Program-made: the position numbers and the translations under genes
Part shown: piece by piece, positions 1 to 8,116 of the stretch
Layout of the letters: each line of letters starts with the position of its first letter
How positions within the stretch are numbered: the first letter of the stretch is position 1
The notes under the pieces: model-generated
Told to the model about the DNA's origin: nothing
What the model saw: only the letters and a program-made list of their open reading frames with translations
Database searches by the model: none
NCBI GenBank assembly: GCA_900317915.1
Contig: ONIO01000013.1
Span: 1-35,028 of the forward strand
From: an uncultured Lachnospiraceae bacterium
GTDB taxonomy: Bacteria; Bacillota; Clostridia; Lachnospirales; Lachnospiraceae
Length of the DNA stretch: 35,028 nucleotides
Direction of reading: 5' to 3'

Positions 1-89
1 ATTCCGAGCTTCTCGGCAAGGACTGCCTGAGTCATGCCCTGTTCCTTCCTGCAGGATGCTATGAATTTTCCAATTTTCATTTGATCCAT
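1..89 (-). CDS. XRE-family HTH regulator, N-terminal part (runs off the window)
   Basis: Only the first 29 codons are inside the window. They read MDQMKIGKFIASCRKEQGMT followed by QAVLAEKLG, which is the typical opening of a Cro/C1-type helix-turn-helix domain (IGKFI..CRKEQGMTQ..LAEKL). Start chosen at ATG 87-89 because an AAAGGGGGTG ribosome-binding site lies a few bases upstream (about 97-106). A second ATG (fourth codon) is possible. The target and the rest of the protein are unknown. It fits with the other small regulators in this accessory stretch. Confidence 0.75.
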   Translation of the reverse strand, partial: MDQMKIGKFIASCRKEQGMTQAVLAEKLG

Positions 90-726
90 ATCGGGCACCC
101 CCTTTCATGGCTCAAACATAGCCGGTATCATCGGATTATTACACGAACCGTAAGTTGATTTCCTGCAACTCTACCGCTGGTTGAGTCCGGTAAAATGCGC
201 TGCCCGATGCCGAATTTGCCCGATTACCCAGAAATCGCAGTATTACTGGACTTTCATGGCTATTTCCCTTCGACCCTTGACATCAAGACAACCGTCTCCA
301 CATGCCCCGAGACAGTAAGAAACATAATCACGTCGGTTCATGCTGTCTGGAAATTGGTCAAAGCGAGGGCATGCTGTTCGGGTATTTGTCAGAAATATGA
401 TATTGCTCCATTACCTTCAATGATATCAGCGACATTGCAAAACACATTGAACTTGAATTTATACCTTTGTTTTTTCTTACTTTTTACAATATAGATAATT
501 GTGCTGATTAGAGTTAATAAGATAAGAATATGTAGTATTGTGTGATAAATATCTGGTATGTATCCTCAATCCTTATCCATTGAAGTGTTCCTGAAAAGTA
601 TTCTATTTTTCCGTCTATACTGCCCATAATGCCACTATTAAAAATACTATACCATTCATGACATAAAAATTGAATTATAAACCATAAACAAGTCCAAACA
701 GCAACAAACCACTTCTACACTGGAAT
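90..726. other. Intergenic stretch with no convincing gene
   Basis: About 640 bp between the XRE start and the Fic remnant. The left part (about 120-440) has near-open frames on the plus strand but no ribosome-binding site and no recognisable family, so it looks like decayed coding DNA. The right part (about 440-726) is very AT-rich. No terminator, tRNA or long inverted repeat was seen. Confidence 0.4.
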
Positions 727-1055
727 TTACTTTTTCAATTCACGAACATATCCATCATATGAAAAACCATTATATGGGTTGGTCAGTCCATTTTCATCTG
801 CGGGCAGGGCTGTTGTGTATTCCCATCTGCCGTTACGCTTACCGTTCTCTCTACGGATCAATCCCTTTTCCTGCATTTCAACTGTTCGCGTCTTTATCGT
901 TTTTTCTGATTTCCCTATGATACCAGCCAATTCTTTCTGTGTGATCAAAGGATTCTTCAGTAGCTCTCTTAGGCAAGTGAGTTTCTGAAGTACCATGAGT
1001 TCTCGGCAAATATCTCATTATTAACCGAAAAGCCAAACGTCTTCAGCGTTGTAAA
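727..1055 (-). pseudogene. Fic-family protein remnant with C-terminal winged helix, broken over two frames
   Basis: Two overlapping minus-strand pieces look like parts of one family. Positions 1055-969 read, in frame with the upstream KilA-N stop codon, a peptide containing GFSVNNEIFAENSWYFRNSL. This resembles the conserved stretch near the end of the catalytic region in Fic proteins (usually ..NSWYFRNALVRANY). It ends at a stop. Positions 996-727 in another frame encode an 89-aa winged-helix segment (ITQKELAGIIGKSEKTIK, then KGLIRRENGKRNGRWEY), the kind found at the C-terminus of Fic and AlbA-type proteins. The catalytic HxFxDGNGR motif is absent and the ATG at 994-996 has no good ribosome-binding site. 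I infer a degraded gene with an internal deletion and frameshift. The alternative is a small free-standing winged-helix protein. Confidence 0.5.
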
Positions 1056-1910
1056 CTATGTAGAATCGCCGCCCGGCAGTTGTTTTATACCATCCATACC
1101 GACCATGGACAGAGTCTCCATCTGCTTTACAGCGAGTTCTCTAAGCAACACTATCCTTTCAGACATAGTTTTGCCCTGCCCGATCAGGATTGCATTATAG
1201 CTTTCCATGTTTGCCAACACGAGAAGCTGATTAAGGTTGGCATCATCTCTGATGTTTCCTTTCTTACCCGGATTAGCATCTCTCCACTGTTTTGCAGTCA
1301 TGCCAAACAATACCACATTAAGCATATCCGCCTCATTTGCATATTTGAAAAAGATCTGATCCTGTGTAAGTTCTAGTGGTATCAAGTGCTCCTTTATTGC
1401 ATCGGTATGAATACGATAATTAAGTTTGGCTATCTCGCGGTTCAGGTTCCAGTTAAGAGACAGGCGGCTGTTCTCATCCTTCTTTAGGCGCTGATAATCC
1501 TTAACAATCAGCAACTTGAATGAAGCTGAAATCCATGATGCAAACTCAAGCGCGATATCAGAATGAGCATATGTTCCACCATATCTTCCCGCTTTTGAGA
1601 CGATTCCAATTGCATTTACTCCCTCAATCCACTTGGACGGTGACATTGTAAATGCATGTAATCCAGCCTCACCTCTAAACCCCTCGAATTCGAGGGGTTT
1701 AAAATCCTGATTATGCAAACTTTCCCATAACCCAAGAAATTCTATAGTTTCCCTATTTCTCATCCAATTGCATATCGTCGCATTTGCATCATCACTTTTG
1801 TATTTTGCAATATCAGTTAAAGATAAAAAATCATTTTCAAAGTCCGATGTATAAACTGCTATACCGATGCCGCCAACATGTATTGTTTCTTTCTTTATGG
1901 TCTTAGGCAT
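1056..1910 (-). CDS. KilA-N domain protein
   Basis: 284-aa protein with a KilA-N DNA-binding domain over roughly residues 15-145. Family features visible are LSLTDIAKYK near the start, NWMRNRETIEFLGLWE, NQDFKPLEFEGF, FTMSPSKWIE and the closing block GRYGGTYAHSDIALEFASWI. KilA-N proteins are typical of phages and other mobile elements and often act as antirepressors or regulators. The C-terminal half has no motif I recognise except MTAKQWRDANPGKKGN, also common in such proteins. The start ATG follows the stop of the upstream gene by one base, and its ribosome-binding site GGGGAGGTG lies inside that gene's last codons, so the two are translationally coupled. A 26-bp perfect palindrome lies within the coding sequence (1676-1701). 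Confidence 0.85.
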   Translation of the reverse strand: MPKTIKKETIHVGGIGIAVYTSDFENDFLSLTDIAKYKSDDANATICNWMRNRETIEFLGLWESLHNQDFKPLEFEGFRGEAGLHAFTMSPSKWIEGVNAIGIVSKAGRYGGTYAHSDIALEFASWISASFKLLIVKDYQRLKKDENSRLSLNWNLNREIAKLNYRIHTDAIKEHLIPLELTQDQIFFKYANEADMLNVVLFGMTAKQWRDANPGKKGNIRDDANLNQLLVLANMESYNAILIGQGKTMSERIVLLRELAVKQMETLSMVGMDGIKQLPGGDST

Positions 1911-1911
1911 A

Positions 1912-2616
1912 TTATTTCACCTCCCCGGTCAGATAATCATATAATTTTTCAGCAGAACTGAAGTCGATATCATGGCCATTTTCGTCTGTGATAATGCCCG
2001 GCTCATATTTTCGTCCATAATCCAATTCATAAATATAATAGTCAATGTTTTCAGCTGCATCCTTCAGCAGTTTTCGAAGCAAAAATACCACGGTGCTCTC
2101 ATGTGAGATCTGAAGTGCCGCCCCATTGCAAAAATCACACTCAACGTTATCCCTGCTATCACGGAATAGACTATTTACCCTTCTTACCAAATCCGATGAG
2201 TCCCTTAAACGATTCAGTATCTCCACAAATTCTTCTTTACTGATACTTGCACTGAATTCTTTGGCATTTTCATGCAATACCCTGTGAATCATCCTCTCGA
2301 CTTGCTGAAATCGTACGATTCCCAATGTTCTCTTATCTAAGAAAGATGTGCCGTTTTGACCTTTTATGATCCATTCACAATCGGAATTATTGATGATGTA
2401 CAGGTAATCCGTCCAATTCTCCGTAATGTCAATTACCCTTTCTTCCTTGTAGGTAATCAGATGGCTCTCATAGTTACTGTAGTTCGAAAACAATCCCGCT
2501 TCGAACATTTCCAGAATTCTATCAGCATTCCCATTCGGATACATATCTCCATTAAATTCTACTGACGAGAAAATCTTTCCGTCCCGGTCAATGTAAATAA
2601 TCTTTCCTCTTGTCAT
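1912..2616 (-). CDS. Unknown 234-aa protein, partner of the KilA-N gene
   Basis: I do not recognise a full-length family. The C-terminal 55 residues (IDYYIYELDYGRKYEPG, then DENGHDIDFSSAEKLYDYL) resemble small proteins common in Clostridia phages and integrative elements; this is recall, not a search. A CDFC pair in the middle is too little for a zinc site call. No signal peptide or membrane segment is seen. ATG at 2614-2616 was chosen over the GTG three bases upstream because GGAGGTG at 2621-2627 is better spaced from it. It is the first gene of a two-gene unit with the KilA-N gene and has a promoter just upstream. Confidence 0.7.
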   Translation of the reverse strand: MTRGKIIYIDRDGKIFSSVEFNGDMYPNGNADRILEMFEAGLFSNYSNYESHLITYKEERVIDITENWTDYLYIINNSDCEWIIKGQNGTSFLDKRTLGIVRFQQVERMIHRVLHENAKEFSASISKEEFVEILNRLRDSSDLVRRVNSLFRDSRDNVECDFCNGAALQISHESTVVFLLRKLLKDAAENIDYYIYELDYGRKYEPGIITDENGHDIDFSSAEKLYDYLTGEVK

Positions 2617-2639
2617 CACGCACCTCCGATTCTTTTTTT

Positions 2640-2668
2640 ATCGTATGATATGCGTGATTTTTTGTCAT
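2640..2668 (-). promoter_or_regulatory. Promoter of the unknown protein / KilA-N unit
   Basis: Minus-strand -35 ATGACA (2663-2668), 17-bp spacer, -10 TACGAT (2640-2645). The ribosome-binding site GGAGGTG and start codon follow within 25 bp. The -35 matches 5 of 6 and the -10 matches 4 of 6 consensus bases. Confidence 0.5.
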
Positions 2669-2684
2669 TGGACGGATAGTCCAA
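2668..2684. promoter_or_regulatory. Inverted repeat TTGGAC-N5-GTCCAA at the promoter, possible operator
   Basis: A 6-bp inverted repeat with a 5-bp centre directly abuts the -35 box of the KilA-N unit promoter. Its position and size suit a dimeric HTH repressor, and two XRE-type genes lie nearby. Which protein binds it, if any, is inference. Confidence 0.4.
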
Positions 2685-2704
2685 AATCCCGGCTATGCAA
2701 CAAG

Positions 2705-2768
2705 TAGCGAATAATAAGCCTGCATTCGTTTTATTATAGCGAATAATAAGCCTGCATTCGTTTTATTA
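2705..2768. repeat. 32-bp perfect tandem duplication
   Basis: Two identical 32-bp copies, 2705-2736 and 2737-2768. The right copy contains the last codons of the adjacent XRE gene. The stop codon falls at the copy junction, so the gene tail is reproduced once more downstream. This is a recent-looking slippage or recombination product. Confidence 0.9.
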
Positions 2769-3051
2769 ATTGGTTTGAATTAGCCTTTTTAACCAAACAA
2801 CAATTATATGTATACTTTGTGTATTGTTTCACTAAAAGATCCTCCATATGAAGATGGAACAATTCACTAAGTCGAAGAAGATTATCAACTGAAGGCAGTA
2901 TTATTCCCTTAAACCATCTGTATACCGGTTGCGGGCATGACAATCCAAGATACTGTTGAATATCCTTTACGCTATACCCATTCTCATATACATATTTTCG
3001 GAGGTTGTTTCCGGTCTTCTCCATATCGATTATAGTTTCACTTTCAATCAT
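2734..3051 (-). CDS. XRE-family HTH regulator
   Basis: 105-aa protein with a Cro/C1-type helix-turn-helix over about residues 13-70: [20 protein letters not shown], then [11 protein letters not shown] and [14 protein letters not shown], followed by the MEDLL element usual at the end of such domains. The C-terminal 30 residues are basic and lack known motifs. The ATG overlaps the end of the upstream rRNA methyltransferase gene by 8 bp (ATGATTGA), so it is likely co-transcribed with yhaM-rlmD and translationally coupled. A later ATG (codon 10) is a less coupled alternative. The last codons lie in a 32-bp tandem duplication. Targets are unknown; the palindrome at 2668-2684 is a candidate. Confidence 0.75.
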   Translation of the reverse strand: MIESETIIDMEKTGNNLRKYVYENGYSVKDIQQYLGLSCPQPVYRWFKGIILPSVDNLLRLSELFHLHMEDLLVKQYTKYTYNCCLVKKANSNQLIKRMQAYYSL

Positions 3052-4519
3052 TCGTCCTATCCCCTTTTATTCTGTAATAATCCCCCATCTCAACATCCAG
3101 CTGGTACTGTCCAGATCCACACAGGATCTTTAAGTCCCTAGCTAATGTGGCTGGATCACAGGATACATAGACGATGCGCTTAGGCTCTGCACCTAGTATG
3201 GCATCTAATACACTCTCTTCGCAGCCCTTCCGTGGAGGATCTAAGACGATGACATCCGCCCTGCGGCCGGAAATATAGCCCAAGCCATTCTCTCTAGCAC
3301 TGCCATCTCTTCCCTCAGCAGTTGTTTCTGCCTCTTTCAGAAAGGCCTCCATCCGCTTTTCTTCCTGGGAAAGGCTTCCTAGGGCAGACTTTCCTTCTGT
3401 GATTAGCTTTGGTAATACATCCTCTGTTGCCCCACAGTAGAAGTCCGCATTGGTGATTCCATTCCGGTTTGCATTTTCCTTCGCATCAGAGATAGCCTCT
3501 GGTACGATCTCCACCCCTGTGACATGTCCTGCTGCCTTGGCCAGAAATAGAGAGATGGTTCCGATGCCACAGTAGAGATCGTAGACATTCTCCTCACCAG
3601 TTAAGTCTGCATAGTCTAAGGCCTTCTGATAGAGCTTCTCCATCTGTAATGGATTCACCTGGAAGAAGGAACGTGGAGAGATCTGGAAAGCAATTCCTCC
3701 AATGGTATCGGTAATGGTCTCTTCCCCCCAGAGGGTTTTCGTCTCCCTTCCCAGGATGACATTACTTCGCTCTCGGTTCACATTCAGAGATAAGGAGATG
3801 AAGCGTGGATCAGCACTACGGATCCCATCCACCAGGGAGTCCACTGCTGGAATCTTAGAGCCATTACATACCAGGCAAACCATAGTTTCCTCAGTATGCA
3901 CAGCCTGACGGATCAGGACATGGCGCACCATTCCCTGGCCAGTTTCCTCATCATATGGCTTGATTCGATTGCGATTCATCCACTTAATAACTGCTGCCAG
4001 GATTCCTCGATTGGCTTCATCCCCTAAGAGGCAGTCCTCTGCCTCTACGATTCTGTGGCTATGAGCGCCATAGAACCCAGCGATGATTCGTCCATTCTTA
4101 TCGAAACCGATGGGATACTGAGCCTTATTACGGTAACGCCAAGGCTCCTCCATACCGATGATTGGCTCCATAACACTCTGGATCAAGTCCTCAGAGAAGC
4201 CTCCGATTCTGGTCAGCAGGTTATGGACATGGGTTTCCTTCCACTTGAGTTCTGCCTGGTAGTCCATCTCTTGTAACTGGCAACCACCACACTTACGGGC
4301 CACAGGGCACTTAGGTGTCACACGGTCAGGGGAGGCTTGGTCTACATTGATCACACGACCATAGGCGAAGCTCTTCTTCACCTTCGTGATACCGCAGGAG
4401 ATATCATCCCCAGGGATCGCCCCTGGGACGAAGATTGCCAGACCATCTGCATGGCCGATGCCCTCTCCGTGGATGCCCAGATCCTGGATATGAAGTTGTA
4501 TCACATCATTTTTTTGCAT
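3044..4519 (-). CDS. rlmD: 23S rRNA (uracil-C5)-methyltransferase, RlmD/TrmA family
   Basis: 491-aa SAM-dependent methyltransferase that makes 5-methyluridine in rRNA. An N-terminal TRAM domain (about 1-65) is followed by the iron-sulfur cysteines C71, C77, C80 ([10 protein letters not shown]) and C163. The Rossmann domain has [16 protein letters not shown], then [11 protein letters not shown], and the nucleophile C454 in [13 protein letters not shown]. About 50 residues rich in E, K and S (roughly 371-420) are inserted before the DPPRKGC strand. The family is usually shorter there. The start lies 3 bp after the yhaM stop with GAGGAA overlapping that gene's end, so the two are coupled. It could equally be called RlmCD, because the exact target (U747 or U1939) cannot be read from sequence. 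Confidence 0.9.
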   Translation of the reverse strand: MQKNDVIQLHIQDLGIHGEGIGHADGLAIFVPGAIPGDDISCGITKVKKSFAYGRVINVDQASPDRVTPKCPVARKCGGCQLQEMDYQAELKWKETHVHNLLTRIGGFSEDLIQSVMEPIIGMEEPWRYRNKAQYPIGFDKNGRIIAGFYGAHSHRIVEAEDCLLGDEANRGILAAVIKWMNRNRIKPYDEETGQGMVRHVLIRQAVHTEETMVCLVCNGSKIPAVDSLVDGIRSADPRFISLSLNVNRERSNVILGRETKTLWGEETITDTIGGIAFQISPRSFFQVNPLQMEKLYQKALDYADLTGEENVYDLYCGIGTISLFLAKAAGHVTGVEIVPEAISDAKENANRNGITNADFYCGATEDVLPKLITEGKSALGSLSQEEKRMEAFLKEAETTAEGRDGSARENGLGYISGRRADVIVLDPPRKGCEESVLDAILGAEPKRIVYVSCDPATLARDLKILCGSGQYQLDVEMGDYYRIKGDRTND

Positions 4520-4522
4520 AGT

Positions 4523-5476
4523 TTATTCCTCAGGGGATGTACGACGAATATTGGTTTCAAGGAAGCGGTTATAGCCCTGCCACTCCGTATTACCAGGCAT
4601 GACACCACTCAGAGCTTCCTTCATGGTCTCCATCTTGGCATCCAAATTATCTGCGTGAGACAGAGCCATGGCCTCGATGATAGCTGGCTTCTTAGGAGAG
4701 CCATACTCTAACTCACCGTGATGAGCCAGAATACAGTGCAGGAGTTCCTGCTCCTTCTTGCGAGGGAAGCCTGGGATCTCACGGATACGATCACGAAGCA
4801 TCTCGGTTCCGATAATGATATGACCCAGGAGCTGTCCGTCGTCTGTGTAGTCATTCTCAGGGAATGGTGCAATCTCCTCTAGCTTACCGATATCATGGCA
4901 GAGCGCTGCTGTCACTAAGAGGTCACGGTCCAGCTGTGGATACTGCTTGGCATAGAAGTTACAGATTTGTGCCACAGACAGGGTATGCTCTAAGAGGCCA
5001 CCTACGAATCCGTGATGTACACTCTTGGCAGCAGAGTGGAAGGAGAAGCGCTTCTTGAAGTCTTCATCCTTGAAGAAGCTCTCTAAGAGTGTCTTCAGTG
5101 AAGGGGACTTAATAGAGTCCACCAGACGGAGAAGCTCGGTATACATTTCCTCAATATTCTTATCAGAGGTTGGCAGGTAATCTGCAGGGTTGAAGGTTCC
5201 CTCGGATGCACGGCTGACACGCTCTAAGCGAATCTGCAGTGCGCCATTGAAGGATGTCACTTCACCAGACACCTCTACATAGTCCTTCTCATCTACGTCC
5301 TGGAAGGCAGGATCATTTGGGCTCCAGATTTTGCCCTCAATGGATCCAGTTTTGTCCTGCAGGAGCAGGGTCTGGAATCCCTTACCATTCTTAGTGGTGC
5401 CGTTGGTTACCTTTCTCAGTAAGAAGATATTGTTCTGAATCTTCTTACCCTCCGTCAACTGTTCGATATAAATCAT
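4523..5476 (-). CDS. yhaM: 3'-5' exoribonuclease YhaM family (OB-fold plus HD domain)
   Basis: 317-aa protein, close to the 314 aa of Bacillus subtilis YhaM. An N-terminal OB-fold (about 10-90, with LLLQDKTGSIEGKIW) binds nucleic acid. An HD phosphohydrolase-type domain follows, with metal ligands visible in GGLLEHTLS (H164) and ALCHDIGKLE (H194, D195) and in the later HCILAHHGELEYGS. It trims RNA and DNA from the 3' end. ATG at 5474-5476 was chosen over a TTG 12 bases upstream because GAGGGAAATT gives it a proper ribosome-binding site and the protein then starts as the family does. It is the first gene of an operon with rlmD and the XRE gene. Confidence 0.92.
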   Translation of the reverse strand: MIYIEQLTEGKKIQNNIFLLRKVTNGTTKNGKGFQTLLLQDKTGSIEGKIWSPNDPAFQDVDEKDYVEVSGEVTSFNGALQIRLERVSRASEGTFNPADYLPTSDKNIEEMYTELLRLVDSIKSPSLKTLLESFFKDEDFKKRFSFHSAAKSVHHGFVGGLLEHTLSVAQICNFYAKQYPQLDRDLLVTAALCHDIGKLEEIAPFPENDYTDDGQLLGHIIIGTEMLRDRIREIPGFPRKKEQELLHCILAHHGELEYGSPKKPAIIEAMALSHADNLDAKMETMKEALSGVMPGNTEWQGYNRFLETNIRRTSPEE

Positions 5477-5509
5477 AATTTCCCTCAATTCTAAGCTTTA
5501 AGCCTATAC

Positions 5510-5538
5510 ATTATACTGATTTCTAGAGGTTCCCGCAA
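5510..5538 (-). promoter_or_regulatory. Promoter of the yhaM-rlmD operon
   Basis: Minus-strand -35 TTGCGG (5533-5538), 17-bp spacer and a perfect -10 TATAAT (5510-5515). The transcript would begin about 27 bp before the yhaM ATG. Confidence 0.75.
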
Positions 5539-5668
5539 CCAAGGGGACGTGCTATACTTAGAAAATGTAAACCGTGCTGGGCGCTGGTGTCCTACCTGGT
5601 TTGATCTCAGTATCCAAGTATTAAGTTTTCATAAATGAGTTCTATTGAGTTCTATATAGAGGTAAATC

Positions 5669-8030
5669 ATGAATCCTAAAGTATTTCATACCCTTGAATT
5701 TGATAAGGTAATCACACGCCTGATGGAGCATGCCTCCACAGAGAGAGGTAAGTCCTATTGTCAGAAGTTGACTCCTATTACGAATCTTGACAAGATTACA
5801 GCACGACAGGTGGAGACGGATGATGCCCTGAAGAGAATCTATCGAAATGGATCCATTAGCTTCGGTGGCGTCCATGACGTGACACCCTTTCAGAAGAGAC
5901 TAGAGATCGGTGGCTCTCTCAATGCAGGAGAATTACTTGAGATTGCATCTCTTCTCTCTGCTGCCGGTGCAGCCTCCCGCTATGGAGATACTGGAAGTAA
6001 TACAGAGGCTAGAGACTCTCTGTCCAGTTACTTCGAGGGACTGGCTCCTGTCCAGCCACTTCATGATGAGATCCACCGCTGCATCCTGTCTGAGGACAGC
6101 ATTGCAGATGATGCATCCAGCGAGTTAAAAAGTATCCGTCGCTCTCTTGCAGGATTAGATGAAAGAGTCCGTTCTGAGATGAATCGCATGCTGACAGGTT
6201 CTGCCCATGACTATCTGCAGGATGCTGTTGTCACCATTCGTGACAATCGCTATTGCCTCCCTGTAAAGGCAGAGTACAAGTCTCAGATCTCAGGTATCGT
6301 CCATGACCAGTCCTCTACAGGCCAGACCCTCTTCATCGAGCCAATGGCTGTTGTGAATCTGAATAATGAGAGAAAAGAATTAGAGCTTAGAGAGCATAAG
6401 GAGATCGATCGTATCCTGGCTCAATTATCTGCCAATGCCTATGAGCATATGAGTGAGATTGATAATGACTTTCGGATTCTGTCTGAATTAGACTTTATCT
6501 TCGCTAAGGGTAAGTTGGCAGAAGAGATGCAGGGTATTTCACCTGTCTTTAATGAGGATGGACAGATTGATTTGAAGGAAGCTCGTCACCCTCTGCTGGA
6601 CCCAAGTAAGGTAGTCCCTATCAATGTAAATCTCGGTATACATTTCAACCAGTTGATTGTTACCGGACCTAATACTGGTGGTAAGACCGTCTCCTTAAAG
6701 ACCATCGGACTGCTAACTCTCATGGGGCAGGCAGGTCTCCATATCCCAGCTGCTGCCGGATCGAGACTCTCTGTCTTCCATAATGTATATGCAGATATCG
6801 GAGACGAGCAGTCCATCGAGCAGTCTCTGTCCACCTTCTCTAGCCATATGGTGAATATCATCAGCATCCTTCGCTCTGTAGAGCAGAGTCCTAATACTGC
6901 CCTCTGCCTCTTCGATGAGCTGTGTGCAGGTACCGATCCTGCAGAGGGTGCTGCACTGGCCACTGCGATTCTATCCCAGCTCCATACCGAGGGAGTGAAG
7001 ACCATGGCAACCACCCACTATAGTGAGTTGAAGGAATATGCCCTGTCCACCAATGGGGTTGAGAATGCGGCCTGTGAATTTTCACTTGAGACCCTGTCTC
7101 CTACCTATCGTCTCCTGATTGGCGTCCCTGGTAAGTCCAATGCCTTCGCCATCTCTAGGAAGCTTGGTCTCACCTCTGATATCATTGAGGATGCCAGAAA
7201 CCGTATGACAGAGCATGCCCAGTCCTTCGAGGATCTCTTAACAGACTTAGAGGAGAAGAGAATCCGTATGGAGAAACAGGAGGCTTCTTTCCAGTCCGAT
7301 AAGGAGGCCTTAGACCGCCGTATCGAAAAGCTCCGTGCAGATGAAGCAGGATGAAGCGGATGAGACCATCCGAAAGTTCCGTAAGATGAAGGCAGACTCT
7401 CCTGATATGCGTAAGATGGAGCAGGAACGAACTGCTCTCAATAAGAAGCTTTCTCAGGCCCAGGAGAAGTCCAGTGCCAGCACCATGACCAAGCATATCC
7501 AGTCCACCAATTCTGGAGCGATTAATATTAAGAATATCCACGTAGGAGATAATGTCCGTGTACTCTCTATGAATATGAACGGCACCATCCATACCCTGCC
7601 TAATTCCAAGGGTGAGTTAGAGGTACAGATGGGTATTATCCGTTCCAAGGTACATATGTCTGACATCCAGCTCCTTGGAGAGGAATCCACCTCTGAGCGC
7701 TTCCGTAGAGAAATGAAGGAGAAGAGGCGGAAGCAGGCCGGTGTCTCCGGTACCACCTCCCTCTCTTCCTTTGGTAAGGCAGCCACCATCTCTCCTGAGA
7801 TCAAGCTCCTGGGGCTTACAAGAGATGAGGCTATCGCGAAGCTGGATAAGTACATCGATGATGCTTACCTCTCTCATCTGAAGGAAGTCCGCATCGTTCA
7901 TGGTAAGGGAACTGGTGCACTGCGTAAGGCTGTCCAGGGCTATTTGGATGGAAATATGTATGTGAAGGAATATCACCAGGCAGCTTATGGCGAGGGTGAT
8001 GCAGGTGTCACCATCGCAAGACTGGGCTAA
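5669..8030 (+). pseudogene. mutS2: mutS2 (MutS2/RqcU-type ATPase with Smr domain), frameshifted
   Basis: MutS2 is a MutS-like ATPase that acts on branched DNA and, in Firmicutes, on collided ribosomes. The first frame (5669-7354, 561 aa) holds the core and ATPase: Walker A GPNTGGKT (333-340) and Walker B ALCLFDE (411-417). The coiled-coil clamp begins and is cut by a TGA at 7352-7354. The second frame (to 8030) carries the rest of the coiled coil, the KOW-like linker and the C-terminal Smr domain (VRIVHGKGTGALR). The break sits in a 10-bp near-perfect tandem duplication, GATGAAGCAG then GATGAAGCGG (about 7340-7359). Removing one copy gives a single 783-aa frame, the usual family length. The usual LDLxG Smr motif reads IKLLG. 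The start follows AGAGGTAAATC. A sequencing error is the main alternative. Confidence 0.85.
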
Positions 8031-8059
8031 TGATATAAAACCTCCAGCAAAAGGAATTT

Positions 8060-8111
8060 GTCTGCTGAAGCAGACCCGAATCCGGCGCGCAAGACTCGCG
8101 AGCGAGTCTTG
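8060..8111. repeat. Two adjacent palindromes between convergent genes
   Basis: GTCTGCT-GA-AGCAGAC (8060-8075) is followed by CAAGACTCGC-GA-GCGAGTCTTG (8090-8111, 10-bp perfect arms). Both have the same GA centre. They lie between the convergent ends of mutS2 and the HAD gene. Neither has a clear T-run, so they may act as weak bidirectional terminators or belong to a palindromic repeat family. Confidence 0.6.
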
Positions 8112-8116
8112 ACTTA

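Noticed and set aside
195-494. 99-aa plus-strand reading frame
   Set aside because: It has no ribosome-binding site and no recognisable family, and ends in a run of AT-rich hydrophobic codons. Treated as decayed DNA.
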